Source: Desmodus rotundus (taxonomy: Eukaryota > Chordata > Mammalia > Chiroptera > Phyllostomidae). Taken from it: a stretch of 64,000 nt of DNA. The notes beneath the pieces were generated by a model. The model did not search any database and was not told where the DNA came from. It saw only the letters and a program-made list of their open reading frames with translations. Numbering within the stretch: position 1 is the stretch's first letter; each line of letters opens with the position of its first letter. Shown here piece after piece: positions 11,626 through 22,971 of this stretch. Position numbers and translations under genes: made by a program. Location: the NCBI RefSeq assembly GCF_022682495.2, contig NC_071387.1, forward strand, positions 149,466,347-149,530,346. Direction: 5' to 3'.

Positions 11626-14085
11626 TTCTTATCACATCGTAACCCTATAAAACTTGTTATAATGGCAGCGACAGATAGCCGGTGTGAACAAAGAAATAAA
11701 AGACTGTACAGAAATCACCTTCAGTCCTGTAATATTTTAGTAGCTGATAAAACACACCCTTCTCACCCTCTAAACTTTGGGGGTTTCCCTGAGGTTTTTT
11801 CTTGCTCGTTGGTGGGGAAATGATGAGCACAGAAACATTTTGGACTGTGAACTTGCTTTCACCGTCCCCAGCCACTTCACATGACTCCCTCCAGCCGTCC
11901 TCATGACCAGCTCCATTTATATATCCTCCTTCCCAGACCTCCTCTATATCTGATTTCACATGAAAATCATACCGGCAGTGTTATGCAAGTCTCCATGGTG
12001 ACGATCCATTCTCTGGTCTCCACGGTGACACTTGCAAACACTTATAACCTCTCAAATTCATTTTGTTTGTTTATTTGAAATGTCTACTGATTTGTTTATC
12101 AGTGTAAGCCATGCATATCAACACAAATATGCATCTTTCCAGGAATAAAAAGAAAGGAGAGACAGCAGACAGAATGATGTGAAATGATATTTAGGCATGT
12201 CTCATACAGGAATAAGCCTCTAAAAAAAATGTATGGTGGAAACCAAGACCAAAATTTTTATTCTATCCTTGAAATACATAAGGAATGTATAATTAGCATT
12301 TAAACTTATTTTCAACTTGTCTGCAATGGTAGATCAACTAATGTCTCAGTAAAAACAAAAATGTGAGGTTTGTGTGGGACAAACATCATTGAATCAGTTG
12401 TCAGAAGATCTGAAATCTAGATCTACTCTCACGATGACCAGCAGTCTCGGGACTGAGGGGTTTCCTGGCACACGAGACCTCTCGTGCTAAAAGCCCAATT
12501 TTCTTCCCCTGGTTCAGGGGCTGAGTACAACGAGTGCTGTGGTTCCTCCCAGACTCAATGTTTGTGGTTCTATACGTGTAGTAGAGATGGGTGTTTTCCC
12601 TAGGGGCACCCAAGTTCACTGTGAAGATGGCAATCATGCTTCATTTCCCAATTATAAATGCAGATTAGAAGTAAAAGTGCATTTCATTTAGAGCTGATTA
12701 TGCTTAGATGTAATAGGGAGCCAAGCGACCGGCCAAGTCTTGAACTCCAGCTAACTGACTTAAATGATATGCATTCTTCTCACTTAGGTTGTTGCCCAAC
12801 ATTTTCACCAAAGAAGGAAAACCTGTTTGGGCGAATGGGTGAGAGTGAGTTATTTGTATTTTTCAAAGCAACTGTATGGTTCGGAGCATATCACCGTGCC
12901 ATTGCAAACACCTTCAACCCCAGTAAGAAACTCACTGGTGTGTACACTTCTGCACTCTCCCAATTCTGCCTGAGAAATGAGAATGGATATTGAAAGGCAC
13001 CAGGTCAACTTATCTCTGCCTCATAGCAGGAGAAAAAAAAAAAAAACCAAGCTAAAAAATATAAGGAGTTATTCAGAACAAATCTCATTTGCTATTTTCA
13101 CATAACTCAAAGATTCATGTTACTCAGGAGTGTGGGAGATCATTGAGCTGGGCAGAGATGTTTTCAGCAGAAGCAACATATTGATGTTTCCATTTCAGTT
13201 CACAGCATTTGTATGCCCCTCGCAACAATTTGAATCTATATGAAGAAAAAGAATTGCTTTTCTAGAAAGAATATGGACGAGGCTCTTCTCTCCCGCAACC
13301 CTGAAATGCCTGTTTACCATGTTCGGTGAGGCTTCTTCACAGATGAGTCCTTCACAACTCGGTGGCTCCAATGTGGAGCACTGCTCACTAGCACGGGCTC
13401 GTTATCAACAGTCCTGGGTGTTACTGCAGGTTTATTTGCCTCTGTATCTTCTGTATACCTTGAAAAATATCTATTTATGAAACAATAACTACATAGAGAA
13501 AGGTTAAAGGAAAAAAGGATGTTTGTTAGAAAACCTTTGGACTTTTCCATCCCTGTTTACTCCAGTCCTATTTTCCCTAAAATACTTTTAAAAATTAATT
13601 TTCTGATTTTGCTTCATTATTATAAAATTAATCTATTGGTTATTCTCTTCGATAGTAGGATGGAGCCTGCCATCACCTTCAATTTCATTATTCCTCCCTA
13701 TTCTTGCCCTTGAAGGGGAGGGGATACCTTCCAAAACACGCAGCCACTGAAGTTATGTTACGAAGAGTGATCAACATTAGCAAAGAGAGTTTTGTTTGTT
13801 TTATATTGGTGCTGGACATTGAGGGATTTAAAAATTTATCTTTGCTTTCCTGGGGCTAGAAACAGGGACTCACCTTGCTGGCCTTGACCACAGATACCCT
13901 GAGGACAGGGCAGAGTGCAAAGGAAAAAAGAACTTCCCAGAGTAAAGTCTTGTTTATTTCTGTAAAAGAAATAAAAAGAAACCTCAGTGGGAATAATAAA
14001 TGAATACTTGAACCATCTTCTGAACTCTTTGCATGTCTGTGATCACCTATGAACAAATTTGGATTCATTCTTGTAATGGACTACA
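11626..14085. other. No gene seen; unassigned
   Basis: About 2.5 kb. There is an A14 run near 13027. At 12640-12993 a 111-codon plus frame exists without recognisable motif. The sequence is repeat-poor and moderately AT-rich. I see no paired splice signals around any open frame. Confidence 0.35.
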
Positions 14086-15030
14086 CCTAACAGACATGGG
14101 AGGGAGTGGCATTGCTGAACTACAGTAAAGGAAGTGACCACTCCAGATGAAATAAGCCAGGACTGCTGTACCATGCAGACACACTACGTGCAGGCCCAGT
14201 CTGAGCTGTTGGTGAACTTGGTGTGAAGAGGAACATGGAGGGGAACATGTGATCAAGCGCTGAAATTTGCCCTGGGGGGCTATAAAATGAGAGGATGGAT
14301 AATGTCTTAGTAGAAATCAGAACTATGCTTTAATAGGAGGTCTCCTTAGTATGATCCCACAGAAGATTTCCTACAGAAGATGTTGGAGGAAGGGGGACAG
14401 TGAACCTTTGTGTCATCCGTTTCAGAAATTAAAGCAGCTGACTTAGTCCTAAGGCAGGACAGGAAGTGCACAGGTAGAATGCTGGAATTAGTGGGAGGAT
14501 TGGTCACCATCCAGGGCAGCGTCCTACCTCCACTGGGTGCCAGGAGTAGGAAAACAATGAAGCTTGCTCCTGAGGAGCAGGTCTGGGAGGGCATGAGCTG
14601 GTATTTGTGGAGGCTGCACATGAAGTGCCAGAAGATTCTGAACTGCTGTTGAACATACTTAGGAAATGCTCCAGGAGTGGACTCCCCCGGAGCCGAAGCA
14701 TAGGAAGACTGTGGTGAGATCAAAGGGGTTGAATGGGGCATGAAGAGCTGTCCAGAAACCTTGCCCCAAGACTGCCACCCACAGCTAATTCCACTTCTGT
14801 CAGTGAACTAGGCTGAAAAATGTTGTTTATCATCTGGGCAAATTGCCTTGTGGAAAGAAGATTGGGTATTGGACAATCTCTGTCACAGAAAAAGAAGGAC
14901 TGTCACTTAAGAACAAGCAAAAATCAGAAGAGGGTGGCTGGGCAGCATCACTGACGCAAGCCCCAGTCTCATGACCCAGAGAATTCCAAGGCAGAGGGAA
15001 GAAGGGGGGAGTGTTAAGGTGAGCAGTGGG
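14086..15030. other. Unassigned, possible decayed retrocopy or internal ERV
   Basis: This block is more G-rich and less AT-rich than its flanks and holds overlapping frames on both strands (131 codons minus at 14346-14741, 80 codons plus at 14410-14652). Minus-strand frames are rich in Ser and Pro. Plus-strand frames look more protein-like but switch frame and carry stops. I cannot match it to a family. A decayed processed gene or an old retroviral interior are both possible, and I assign no function. Confidence 0.3.
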
Positions 15031-15184
15031 GGTTACTATTTTATATAGTTCTGCTCAAATTTGGGTAGAAACCTGCAGAACATATTGCACATTGAGTATA
15101 GTTTTGATTAACTGCAAGCGAGGTTATACTCTCCCTCTCGTAACAGAATACTTTTCCAGATATTTGGGTACATAAGAGAAAATG

Positions 15185-15305
15185 ACCATTCATTCACTCA
15201 CATTTATTCACTCACTATTTCAGCAAAGACTTAGGCAGGCACTGCACGAAATGCTGGGGTCACAGAGGTGGACAGAGGGAGCCATGGCTACTCTCTCAGA
15301 TAGCC
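15185..15305 (-). repeat. L2 3' end fragment, antisense
   Basis: 'attcattcactcacattt' followed by 'gcaggcactgcacgaaatgctgggg' is the reversed terminal part of L2, whose forward end carries TGAATGAA-type repeats. The copy is short and diverged. Confidence 0.65.
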
Positions 15306-15419
15306 CTTTTGGTGGGGTCCTTCATCTCTGGCCCAGAGCCCACAAATGAATAACCTGTGAACCATGTATATGACTTGTTTGTCATACAAAGTATTAATTA
15401 ATGCATAATAAATGATAGT

Positions 15420-15768
15420 TGTGGTGAGTTAAATTGTGTCCCCCCCTGCAAAATATATGTTGAAGTCCAAACCCCCAATCCTTTAGAATGTGACCTTATT
15501 TGGAAAGAGGGTCGTTGCAGATGTAATTAGTTAAGATGTGGTCAACTGTCGGATGGGCCTTCATTCAACACGACTGATGTCCTTCTAAGAAGAAAAGAAG
15601 GGACACAGGCCCACGAAGGAGAAGACTGTGTAAGGCTCCGACTGGAGTCATGCAGCTGCAGGTAGAGGAATGGCAAGAATTGCTGGCCACCACCAGAAGC
15701 TAAGAAGGGGCTTCATTTTCTGCTTCTGGCCACAGCCTTACCTGATGAACTTGACCATGGAATTCTGT
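15420..15768 (+). repeat. Ancient LTR, MLT/ERVL-type
   Basis: 'gtgagttaaattgtgtccc', 'tgttgaagtccaaaccccc', 'gtgaccttatttggaaag' and 'gatgtaattagttaagatg' reproduce the first half of a widespread mammalian LTR. A second copy of the same family lies at 52138-52587. No internal retroviral sequence is attached, so this is a solo or truncated LTR. The exact family name is uncertain. Confidence 0.75.
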
Positions 15769-15885
15769 GTTGTCAAAGGCCAATAGGTTTTCACTCAGAA
15801 ATTTCCGTGGAAATTTACCTGCCCAATCTCTTTATTATTACTACCCCTACTGTATTGCCTACTTGATTTTTCTCCATATCTATCA

Positions 15886-15893
15886 TCTGTCTA

Positions 15894-15942
<49 letters not shown>

Positions 15943-15954
15943 GTATCATCTATC
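15886..15954. repeat. (TCTG)n/(TCTA)n microsatellite
   Basis: A compound tetranucleotide array: TCTG units followed by about eight TCTA units, ending in diverged 'tgtatcatctatc'. It causes the low-complexity SICLSVCLSIYLSIYLS-type frame. Confidence 0.96.
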
Positions 15955-15984
15955 TTCCTGTTTTAGCCTCTTAGCTTTTTATCA

Positions 15985-16085
15985 TGTCTCCTCCCACCTG
16001 TTCCCCAAAGGCAGGCATTGTCTCTGGCTCACAGTGGTAGCCCCAATGCCTAGAGCAGTGCCGTGCCTAGGAATAAAGAAACTGT
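15985..16085 (+). repeat. L2 3' tail fragment
   Basis: 'ccaaaggcaggcattgtctc' and 'cccaatgcctagagcagtgc' match the plus-strand L2 3' UTR. Confidence 0.6.
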
Positions 16086-16119
16086 GGTAGGCAAAAGCTG
16101 AAATAAATCTCCCAAATCA

Positions 16120-16275
16120 GCCGACACAATTTTTTAACCCTGGAGGAAAATAACCAGGCCCAGAAAGGCCACATGATTTGACAAAGGTCACACAACCAAT
16201 TAGCGGAGTGAGTCAGGATGCGGACCAGCTTTTCTGCCCCCAGCCCAGGGCCTACTCTGTGGTGCCAGGACGCCT
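16120..16275 (-). repeat. MIR SINE, antisense
   Basis: 'cccagaaaggccacatg', 'gacaaaggtcacacaacc' and 'gagtcaggatgcggacc' are the reversed MIR core and 5' part. Confidence 0.75.
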
Positions 16276-16605
16276 CCCTGCTAACAGAGTCGGAGCGTTT
16301 AGAGCTTAAGTACAGAAGTATACATGATCATTGAAAAAGGATAGCTTTTATCTGATTATCTGCTAAATGACTTCAGAACAAAACTGAAAACAAATTTAGT
16401 TTACATTGATGACATTGTAATTGCATAGACACTTCCTTTCTTTCACACAAACTTTTCTCCTTTCTCTTCTTTTGATTCCAGCTGGCCTCATCCACCCCCC
16501 TGAGTCACCTGCCTCCTTCTCCCTTGCATGACCTTAATCATTAAGCTCTCAGGACAATGAGGTTCTGGTCAGCATTAAATAATCTTAGAAACAAAGCCTT
16601 AGGTC
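16276..16605. other. No gene seen
   Basis: Unassigned spacer before a probable LTR. Pyrimidine-rich at 16430-16530. Confidence 0.4.
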
Positions 16606-17000
16606 TGTTGACCACAGAGAAAGAGTTTCAGTCAAACTAGAGAGAACATCTAGGCCTCAGTTGTGTTTCAGTTCCAAGCCCAGAAAAGCTGTGGAACCAG
16701 ATGAACTGGTGCCATGACTGACATCAGGAGCAGATGCGCCAATCAGCTACCCCTACCCTGGTGCCAACCAATCAGTAGAGACCCCCATCCTGACCATGAC
16801 CCTAACTCCCTTAGTCACCATGGTTAATGATCCCTCCCCCCACCCCCCCAATATAAATCGTCCCCTAGGAGCCCCCACAGTGCCAGGTCTTTGAGTATTA
16901 GCTAACCTGTGACTCTGGGCATGGGCCACTTCCTCAAGCAATAAAACCTTACTTTCTTCCTGCAGATAGCTATATTCTGTGCCCCTTGTTAGTGAGCTAA
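16606..17000 (+). repeat. Probable solo LTR, ERV1-type
   Basis: The segment starts 'tgttgaccacag' and carries the ordered signals of a retroviral LTR on the plus strand. There are two CCAATCAG boxes at about 16739 and 16767, a TATA-like 'aatataaat' near 16850, and a polyadenylation signal 'caataaaac' near 16940 followed by a T/C-rich stretch. The spacing of about 90 bases from TATA to AATAAA suits a short R region. I find no adjoining primer-binding site or gag-like frame, so it appears to be solo. Both ends are approximate, and a clear target duplication is not visible. Confidence 0.6.
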
Positions 17001-17264
17001 TAAAAAATAAAACTGCAATCTACCCATAAGGTTTGAAATATAGTATAATGCTAGAAAGTGAAATGATGGTTTTTGTTAATAACCCCTACAGCCTGTATAG
17101 GAAAGGTCAGTCTAGTAGCTGAAAAAAGAATACCGCATCTTAAAGAGAACAGCGTGTATTCATACTATGACTGTCGCCCATTCTTTCAGCACCAAGGCAA
17201 TAAGGTCTAGATCTTTCTGAGGACTCAAACCAGGTACAGTACCTATCCTGCCGAGAATGTGTTC
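17001..17264. other. No gene seen
   Basis: Unassigned. A 112-codon minus frame (17140-17478) overlaps this spacer and the MER5-like repeat and has no recognisable domain. Confidence 0.4.
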
Positions 17265-17425
17265 TAGAGCTGTGCTTTCCAAAGCTGCCTAATGAGAGCA
17301 GTTTCTTTGGGGGTGGGAGGCACTTGTAAAATATACAGATTACTAATCTCCATCCTGGACCTACACAATCAGAATCACAGGGAAAGAATCGGGAATCAGC
17401 ATTTACTAAGTATTCAAGTTCATTT
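17265..17425. repeat. MER5-like hAT fragment
   Basis: 'cagattactaatctccatcctgg', 'caatcagaatcacag' and 'gaatcagcatttactaag' follow the MER5 pattern of 'cagattcctgggcc', 'gaatcagaatctc' and 'aatctgcattt'. Diverged and without clean ends. Confidence 0.55.
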
Positions 17426-17534
17426 TTATCAGGCAAGTGGAAGTTATTGACATTGATTATGCATTTACACTGATTCACATATTATTTGTAAAATAAGTGC
17501 TGTGGGAAACTATACACAGTGATTGTTTACCGGT

Positions 17535-17705
17535 CATTTATTTAATATGTACTTACTGAGCACCTAATGTGCACCAAACCCTGCTTTAGGTGCTATGGAG
17601 ACAGCAGTGAACAAAAGGGATGTGATCCCTGCCCTCACCAAGCTTTCATTCTCGTGAGGGAAACAGACAATGAGCACACACTCACATGAGATAGTTTCAC
17701 ACGGT
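17535..17705 (-). repeat. L2 3' end, antisense
   Basis: 'ttactgagcacctaatgtgc', 'gctatggagacagcagtgaac' and 'ccctgccctcaccaagctt' are the reversed L2 3' UTR in correct order. Confidence 0.85.
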
Positions 17706-18505
17706 CGTAAGTGCCATTCCATGTTGGAAAGCCTTTCTGTACCAGGTCACCAGGCCAGGAGGAAAAGAAAGAGAAGGGGGAGGGGCTGAAGGAGAAGTGG
17801 TTCCCTACCATTCTGAGGGCCAAGCCCAGGGGACGGAGAAGAAGAAATCAGAGTACGTCTGAGCTGGTTTCAGAGCAAAAGTGTTGCCATGTCCTTTTTG
17901 AGGCCCATTCTGGAAAGACTGCAGGCTTCTCAGAGAAGCCCAGAGGTGAGCACTACCCACTATATCCAACAAGGCACCGGGAGGAGAGTAAAACTGGCTG
18001 AGAAAGATTGTGTGGAATATTCCCTCTACTCCACGGATTCTCCATGGCTTTCCCCTGTAGTGTAAACAAATCTAGAAGTTTCTACACATCTAGGGGAAGG
18101 GAGTGGCATGTGGAAATAGCTGAAAGTATCAGCTGGTGAACTCCTCAGACTAGAGGGGTCGCTGTGGAAGGGCCAGTATGCCTTGCAGCCGAGAGCCACA
18201 GCACAGATTGCACAAGCCAGGGGTCGACTGGGACTCATAGCCAGGCCTCAAGACATCAGCAGAAACAACGAAAGCACAGCTGAGAGACAAATGGGTGAGA
18301 GGAAACCACGGGCCCCAACCATGGTGTGCTAACCTGACTCAATTACCTATGTTACAGACTTCTTCGGAGACAAACCCGTGGAGCACCCAGAGATGAGAAC
18401 ACCATCGGGGCCTGATTCCACGTGGCCCTCTCCTACAAGAGGGTGTGCTAGCATGTCCTTACAAGGCTCTGTCTTGGAAAAGAGGAGAGACTATTTTAGG
18501 ATAGA
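17706..18505. other. No gene seen
   Basis: Purine-rich near 17760-17840, which yields a Lys/Glu/Arg-rich 96-codon frame (17711-18001) that I take as composition, not a gene. No repeat family recognised. Confidence 0.4.
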
Positions 18506-18509
18506 AAAG

Positions 18510-18935
18510 TTTTTTTTTTTAATTATGAACATTTTCAAACAAACACAAGAAGAGAATAATATAACGAACCCCCACATATCTATCGCTCTTAATATAGATT
18601 TTTGTCACTCATGTTTCCTCTATAACCTAAGCCTCTTTTTTAAAAAAATATTTTATAGCAAATCCTAGACAGCATGTCATTTCGCCTTATGGATTTCAGT
18701 AGGCGTGTCATACAGCCAATTCCTAACATAGCCACAATGCTATTATCACACCTTAAGCAACTAACAATTATTTCATGGATTATCTAATACACAGCCTATT
18801 TTAAATGTCTTTGATTGTTTCAAATTGCCATTTTCAGTTGGCTTGTTTGAAATGGGATTTAATCAAGGCTGCTGCATTTGGTTTTAAGTGTCTCAGTCTA
18901 GAGTAGTCCCTCTGCAATTATCCAGAGCAGAAATT
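18510..18935 (-). mobile_element. L1M 3' UTR, antisense
   Basis: After a T12 run come 'aattatgaacattttcaaac', 'ataacgaacccccacatatc', 'agcaaatcctagacagcatg' and 'cacaatgctattatcacacc'. This is the order found in the reversed 3' region of old L1M (ME/MC-type) elements. A shorter relative of the same segment is at 33975-34067. Confidence 0.7.
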
Positions 18936-20525
18936 TAAGAGGGAAAAAAAAACCAAGCTTCAGCTGGAAAAAAATAAATCAAGTTATCCTGTTTTGCTAA
19001 CGTGAGTCTGGAGGTGTGCATGCTGAGCCCGCTGCAACAATAAGAAGCATTAATACTCAAGGGGAATCTTATCCAAATGCAAGGTAACTTTGGAACATCT
19101 TTCGATGTTAAGTATATTTACTGAAAAGCATCCAGAATCTACTATAGCAGAGGCTCTATTTTTATGCACTGTTTCCAAACGCCATCGGGTGGACGTGCCC
19201 CTCAATTTTTTATTTGCCGTGCTATAAATGCTGTAAGACTCATTATCAGCAGCACCTACTCTGACTCACAGACTGTTGGAGCCTATTGAGAAGTAACTTG
19301 GACTTCCCAGAAGACTAATTTACGTCAGCAAGCAAAAATATAATCAGCCACAAATCTTAAACCCATCAATGAGTACAGCTGTTTGTTTTTTTTTTTTAAT
19401 TTAGTCATCTTCTGTTACTTTCAACCAAAAGAGGACTTACTTTCTTCTCTGTTTTAATAATCCACAATGTCTTAAAGAGCCATTCAACTTTATTGCTATT
19501 CCTTTCCTGCTATCATGCAGGTAACATGCAGATTATGGCTGAAGGACCAAAGGTCTTTGTTAGCTTCTCTTTGTTCTGTTTTATAGGTTGTTGGGGAACC
19601 AAAGAATAAATATTCCAAAAGCAAACAACAGAATTTAGACAATAGTACAAGTATAGAGAAAGCTCCAAAATAAAAAAACATTATCAGTCTTTATTTGTAT
19701 AAGTTCCCATTGTTAGAAATTGAATTCATTCTTTCTTACTAATTCATTGGTTAATTGCTACAGAAGTGTCTTTGGGAAAGATTCTTAAAAATAGCGATTA
19801 AAGCAATCTCCTGAAATGCAGACTGTCCTCACAGCCAACCCAGCTCCATGCTCATGGTAATATTTTTCTGGCTGGTGTCCGGCCAAAGATGGATTATTTA
19901 TAGCAGAAACACCAGAGCTCAAAGCATCCTGCCTACCTTTTGTTGTCAAGGTAACAACTTAGATTTTTCCTTTTCCATGGAAAGGTCAGATTTCTGATGA
20001 TATGAGTCACAAAGCTCAGGGGAATTTTTTAAAATTGAGATAGCACTTTTCCAAAGACAATTTAAAAACCAAGGTTTTATAAACATCCAGACTATTTCAA
20101 ATTGGATCTAAACTACCAGGTGGTTTACAATAATTAACCCAGCCACCTCCATGGCTGTGTGTGGAGCAAATGTGGACCAGTCACCTCCCCACCACGTGCA
20201 GAGCTCCCTCCCAAGGACGGCAGCCCTCCCAGCTGCTTGCGGAATCTGTTATTTGCCACATATAATTGCTATTTCTTGTTTGTATGAATTGTGATGGAGA
20301 TTCTTTAAAATATCCGTGGACCAAAAAGGGGCTGTATATTAAACCTGACAAACTCAGGGGAAGTCTGAGACCTAAAGTAACCACACAGGATGGCCTGACA
20401 TTACAACTTTCTACCTAAAGGCAAGTCACGGCAAGTGGTCATGTCCCCATTGAAGCTTCATATTTAAAAACTTCTAAAACTGCAATGGGGAAGAATATTT
20501 TAGGATTGATGTTAAAGGGGAATTT
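18936..20525. other. Repeat-poor stretch with conserved-looking segments
   Basis: Nearly 1.6 kb with no recognisable transposon and no good exon. Bases 19000-19330 and 19830-20060 have balanced composition and lack simple repeats, as many conserved non-coding elements do. Sites seen include 'tgagtca' at 20004, 'ccatggaaagg' at 19975 and 'gacgtgcccc' at 19192. Conservation itself cannot be judged from one sequence. Confidence 0.35.
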
Positions 20526-20529
20526 TTGA

Positions 20530-20745
20530 TGATAATAATAGCACTTACCTGTGGCCTGATACTATTTTAAGTATATCTATTAACTAATTTAATTCTCAAA
20601 ACAACACTCTTAAGGTAGAAAAAATTATCATCTCAAATCCTTTTTTACCACTAAGGAGGGTGAGACACAGACGGGGTGAGCAACTTACCCCAGTCAGAAC
20701 ACAGACGAAGGCGGAGTATGATTCCGACACCAGTTTAATCAGCGT
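20530..20745 (-). repeat. MIR SINE, antisense
   Basis: 'taatagcacttacctgtggcc', 'taatttaattctcaaaacaac', 'ttaccactaaggagggtgaga' and 'gagcaacttaccccagtc' give the reversed MIR order. Confidence 0.75.
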
Positions 20746-21150
20746 CATTTGGGGCTCTGCCGTGATTCCTTCGTAGCAGCTCATGTCTCCAACTGAGACA
20801 GAGGAAGGCTCTAAGGTGGCTTTCTTCTCAGGAGGGACAGAAAGGGAACTGTATCATTTGTGCTTTCATTGGGCCCCCCAATGCCTACAATGTCCCCCAC
20901 CTTACAGAGCCACCCCCAGCTCCCACCCCTGCATACCTGATAAAGGCGTATATGGGCCTTTGTATGAATTTTTCTTTTTCCAAGCTGTATTCTCCCAATC
21001 ACAAATCTAGGGAAAGAGAGTTGAATAAAGTTCCAGAAACTCATCTTCCGGACTCACCAAAACTCAATTTGATGTTTCCAATTTTAAAGTGTGGTGCATT
21101 TAGTATGCTTTGAGTCCCAGCTCTGGCAATCAGCAACTTACTTTCTGGGT
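20746..21150. other. No gene seen
   Basis: Unassigned. Frames of 75-77 codons overlap on both strands. Confidence 0.4.
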
Positions 21151-21154
21151 AATA

Positions 21155-21365
21155 GCAGCTACCTGTATTTCACTAAGCACACACTACATACCAAGAACTC
21201 TGAATAAATTACTGCTTCATCTTCACAAGATCCCTCTGAGATGGTATGAACCCAGTGAAGGAGCTGAGGGTCAGCGCTAGAAGGAAGTGGTCCCAAGTCA
21301 CACAGCTGGGGAGGGGCAGAGTCAGAATTAGAACTCATGTCTGCCTGCCTCCCAACTCTATTCTT
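21155..21365 (-). repeat. MIR SINE, antisense
   Basis: 'cactaagcacacactacataccaag', 'tcttcacaagatccctctgag' and 'gtcccaagtcacacagctgg' are the reversed MIR 3' tail and core in order. Confidence 0.8.
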
Positions 21366-21542
21366 TTGCAGCATAATTTTCTCCTTATTTTAACAAATTA
21401 TAAATCAGTTCCTCAATCCAACCTTGTTCAAAAGAGTGCTAAAAGCAAAGTTTGTGAAAATTTAGGTGGGTAATATTAGGGCTTTGTGAAATGGATTGGC
21501 TCATTTGAACAAATCGTAAACGGCGGTCATGAAAAGGAGTGG

Positions 21543-21760
21543 GTTTTGACCATTTTTTATTGTTGTTCAATTACAGTTGTCCCCACTTTTCCCCCATTGC
21601 TCTCCCCTGCCCTGTGCCCCCTCAACCTGGTCATTGCCATTGTCCTTGGCCATGAGTCCTTTTGTGTATTTCTTGACTTGACCCTTGCCCTTCTTTCCCC
21701 TGTTATCCCTCACCCCTTCCTCTCTGGTCATTGTCAGTTTGTTCTTTATTAAAGATAGAT
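21543..21760 (-). mobile_element. Bat-type L1 3' UTR, antisense, 5'-truncated
   Basis: It begins 'ttttttattgttgttcaatta' and ends 'ctggtcattgtcagtttgttct', the reverse of the L1 3' UTR seen at 6100-6320. The C-rich middle is the reverse of its G-rich stretch. Only the last 220 bases were inserted. Confidence 0.8.
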
Positions 21761-22455
21761 AATCTTTCACTAAAACAAGATTTCCATTAACTGCTAGTTG
21801 CTTTTTATGATGTGAAGATGGCATTTCACAATTACCAAGAGACACAGGTCATTCTTGACAGTGAACTTTGTGTCAGTGGCTTACAGGGGACAGGCTGAGG
21901 AATACAGGGCATCTCCCAGAGCCCTCTCCACATGTGAAGAACAATCACTGACCCATCTTTTACCCCTAAAGTAGAAAGTAACCACTGCTTCCTGCACCAT
22001 CTCCAGTCGTTAATACTCGGAGAGGGTCACAAACACTAAGGAGTCTCAGCAACACTTACTCTTTTGGTTCTCTCCATATACACAGCTACACAGTGGAGTT
22101 TGTTCTAATTCACAAAAGATTGTTTAGAGCCTAGGAACACCTGACTCATTTGTGTTTGAGATCTGCATAACGACAGATAAAATTCAACTGGATGCACCAA
22201 TCTCTTCACCAAAGAAAACATTATAAAGTTGTGGATTACTGCACAGGTTCGGATGAGCCTCAGCAGAAGTCACATTGCCTCCTCAAGCACAGCGCCTATA
22301 ATTAGTTTAAGCCTGATGCAACAAAGCAGGGAACGAATAAACACTTATGTAGCTGGTTTGCTCTACTGTCCTACCCCTCCTCCCTGCCCTTCATGAGGCT
22401 GGCTTCTTCCCATCCTCAGTACCCAGCTCAACAGCCCCAAGAATCCCTCTGGTGG
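21761..22455. other. No gene seen
   Basis: Unassigned sequence with no open frame above 60 codons outside the flanking repeat. Confidence 0.4.
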
Positions 22456-22459
22456 TGCT

Positions 22460-22745
22460 AGCATTCAGGCTAATGCAGGGACATCTGGTTATTCTCTCTC
22501 CCCAGAGACTGGTTTACCCGCTTCCCCACCTTCAGGTTCATCGTCATAATTTACAATTACGCTTTTATTTGTTTACTTATATATGGCCTGCCTACTCAAT
22601 GGTTTGCATGCTTCTGTGAGGGCAGAGGCTATATCCATTCTAACAGCAACATTGGGGAGTTGCAGGCCAGACCATAGGCACTTACAAAGGCTGTTCCTGG
22701 CAGGCCTGACAGAGGAAAGCTGCCTCCCCACACCCGGCTTGGGGC
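22460..22745 (+). repeat. L2 3' UTR, plus orientation
   Basis: 'tatggcctgcctactcaatgg' followed by 'gtgagggcagaggctatatcc' and 'agaccataggcacttacaa' resembles the end of L2 ('gagggcagggatt', 'agtaggcgctcaataa'). Confidence 0.6.
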
Positions 22746-22971
22746 ATAGCCGTGCACTGCACTTGTGAAGGGTACTGCAGCCAAGGCCTCAGGCCTCCCC
22801 GGCTAGCCCTGCTCTTGCACATATGCGGGGGAACCCCAAACCCCACAGTTTACTTATTAAAAATGTGTATTTATTCTTACATGTTTAGACTTCAGTCACC
22901 TTCAAGGTACTCTCCACCTGATGCCATACGCCTATTGAGACATTTTTTATGCTGCTCAAAATAGCTTTTGA

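Noticed and set aside
15886..15954. Possible CRISPR-like array
   Set aside because: The repeats are uninterrupted tetranucleotides with no spacers, and the genome is mammalian.
17711..18001. 96-codon Lys/Glu/Arg-rich plus frame
   Set aside because: It is explained by a purine-rich tract and lacks any domain.
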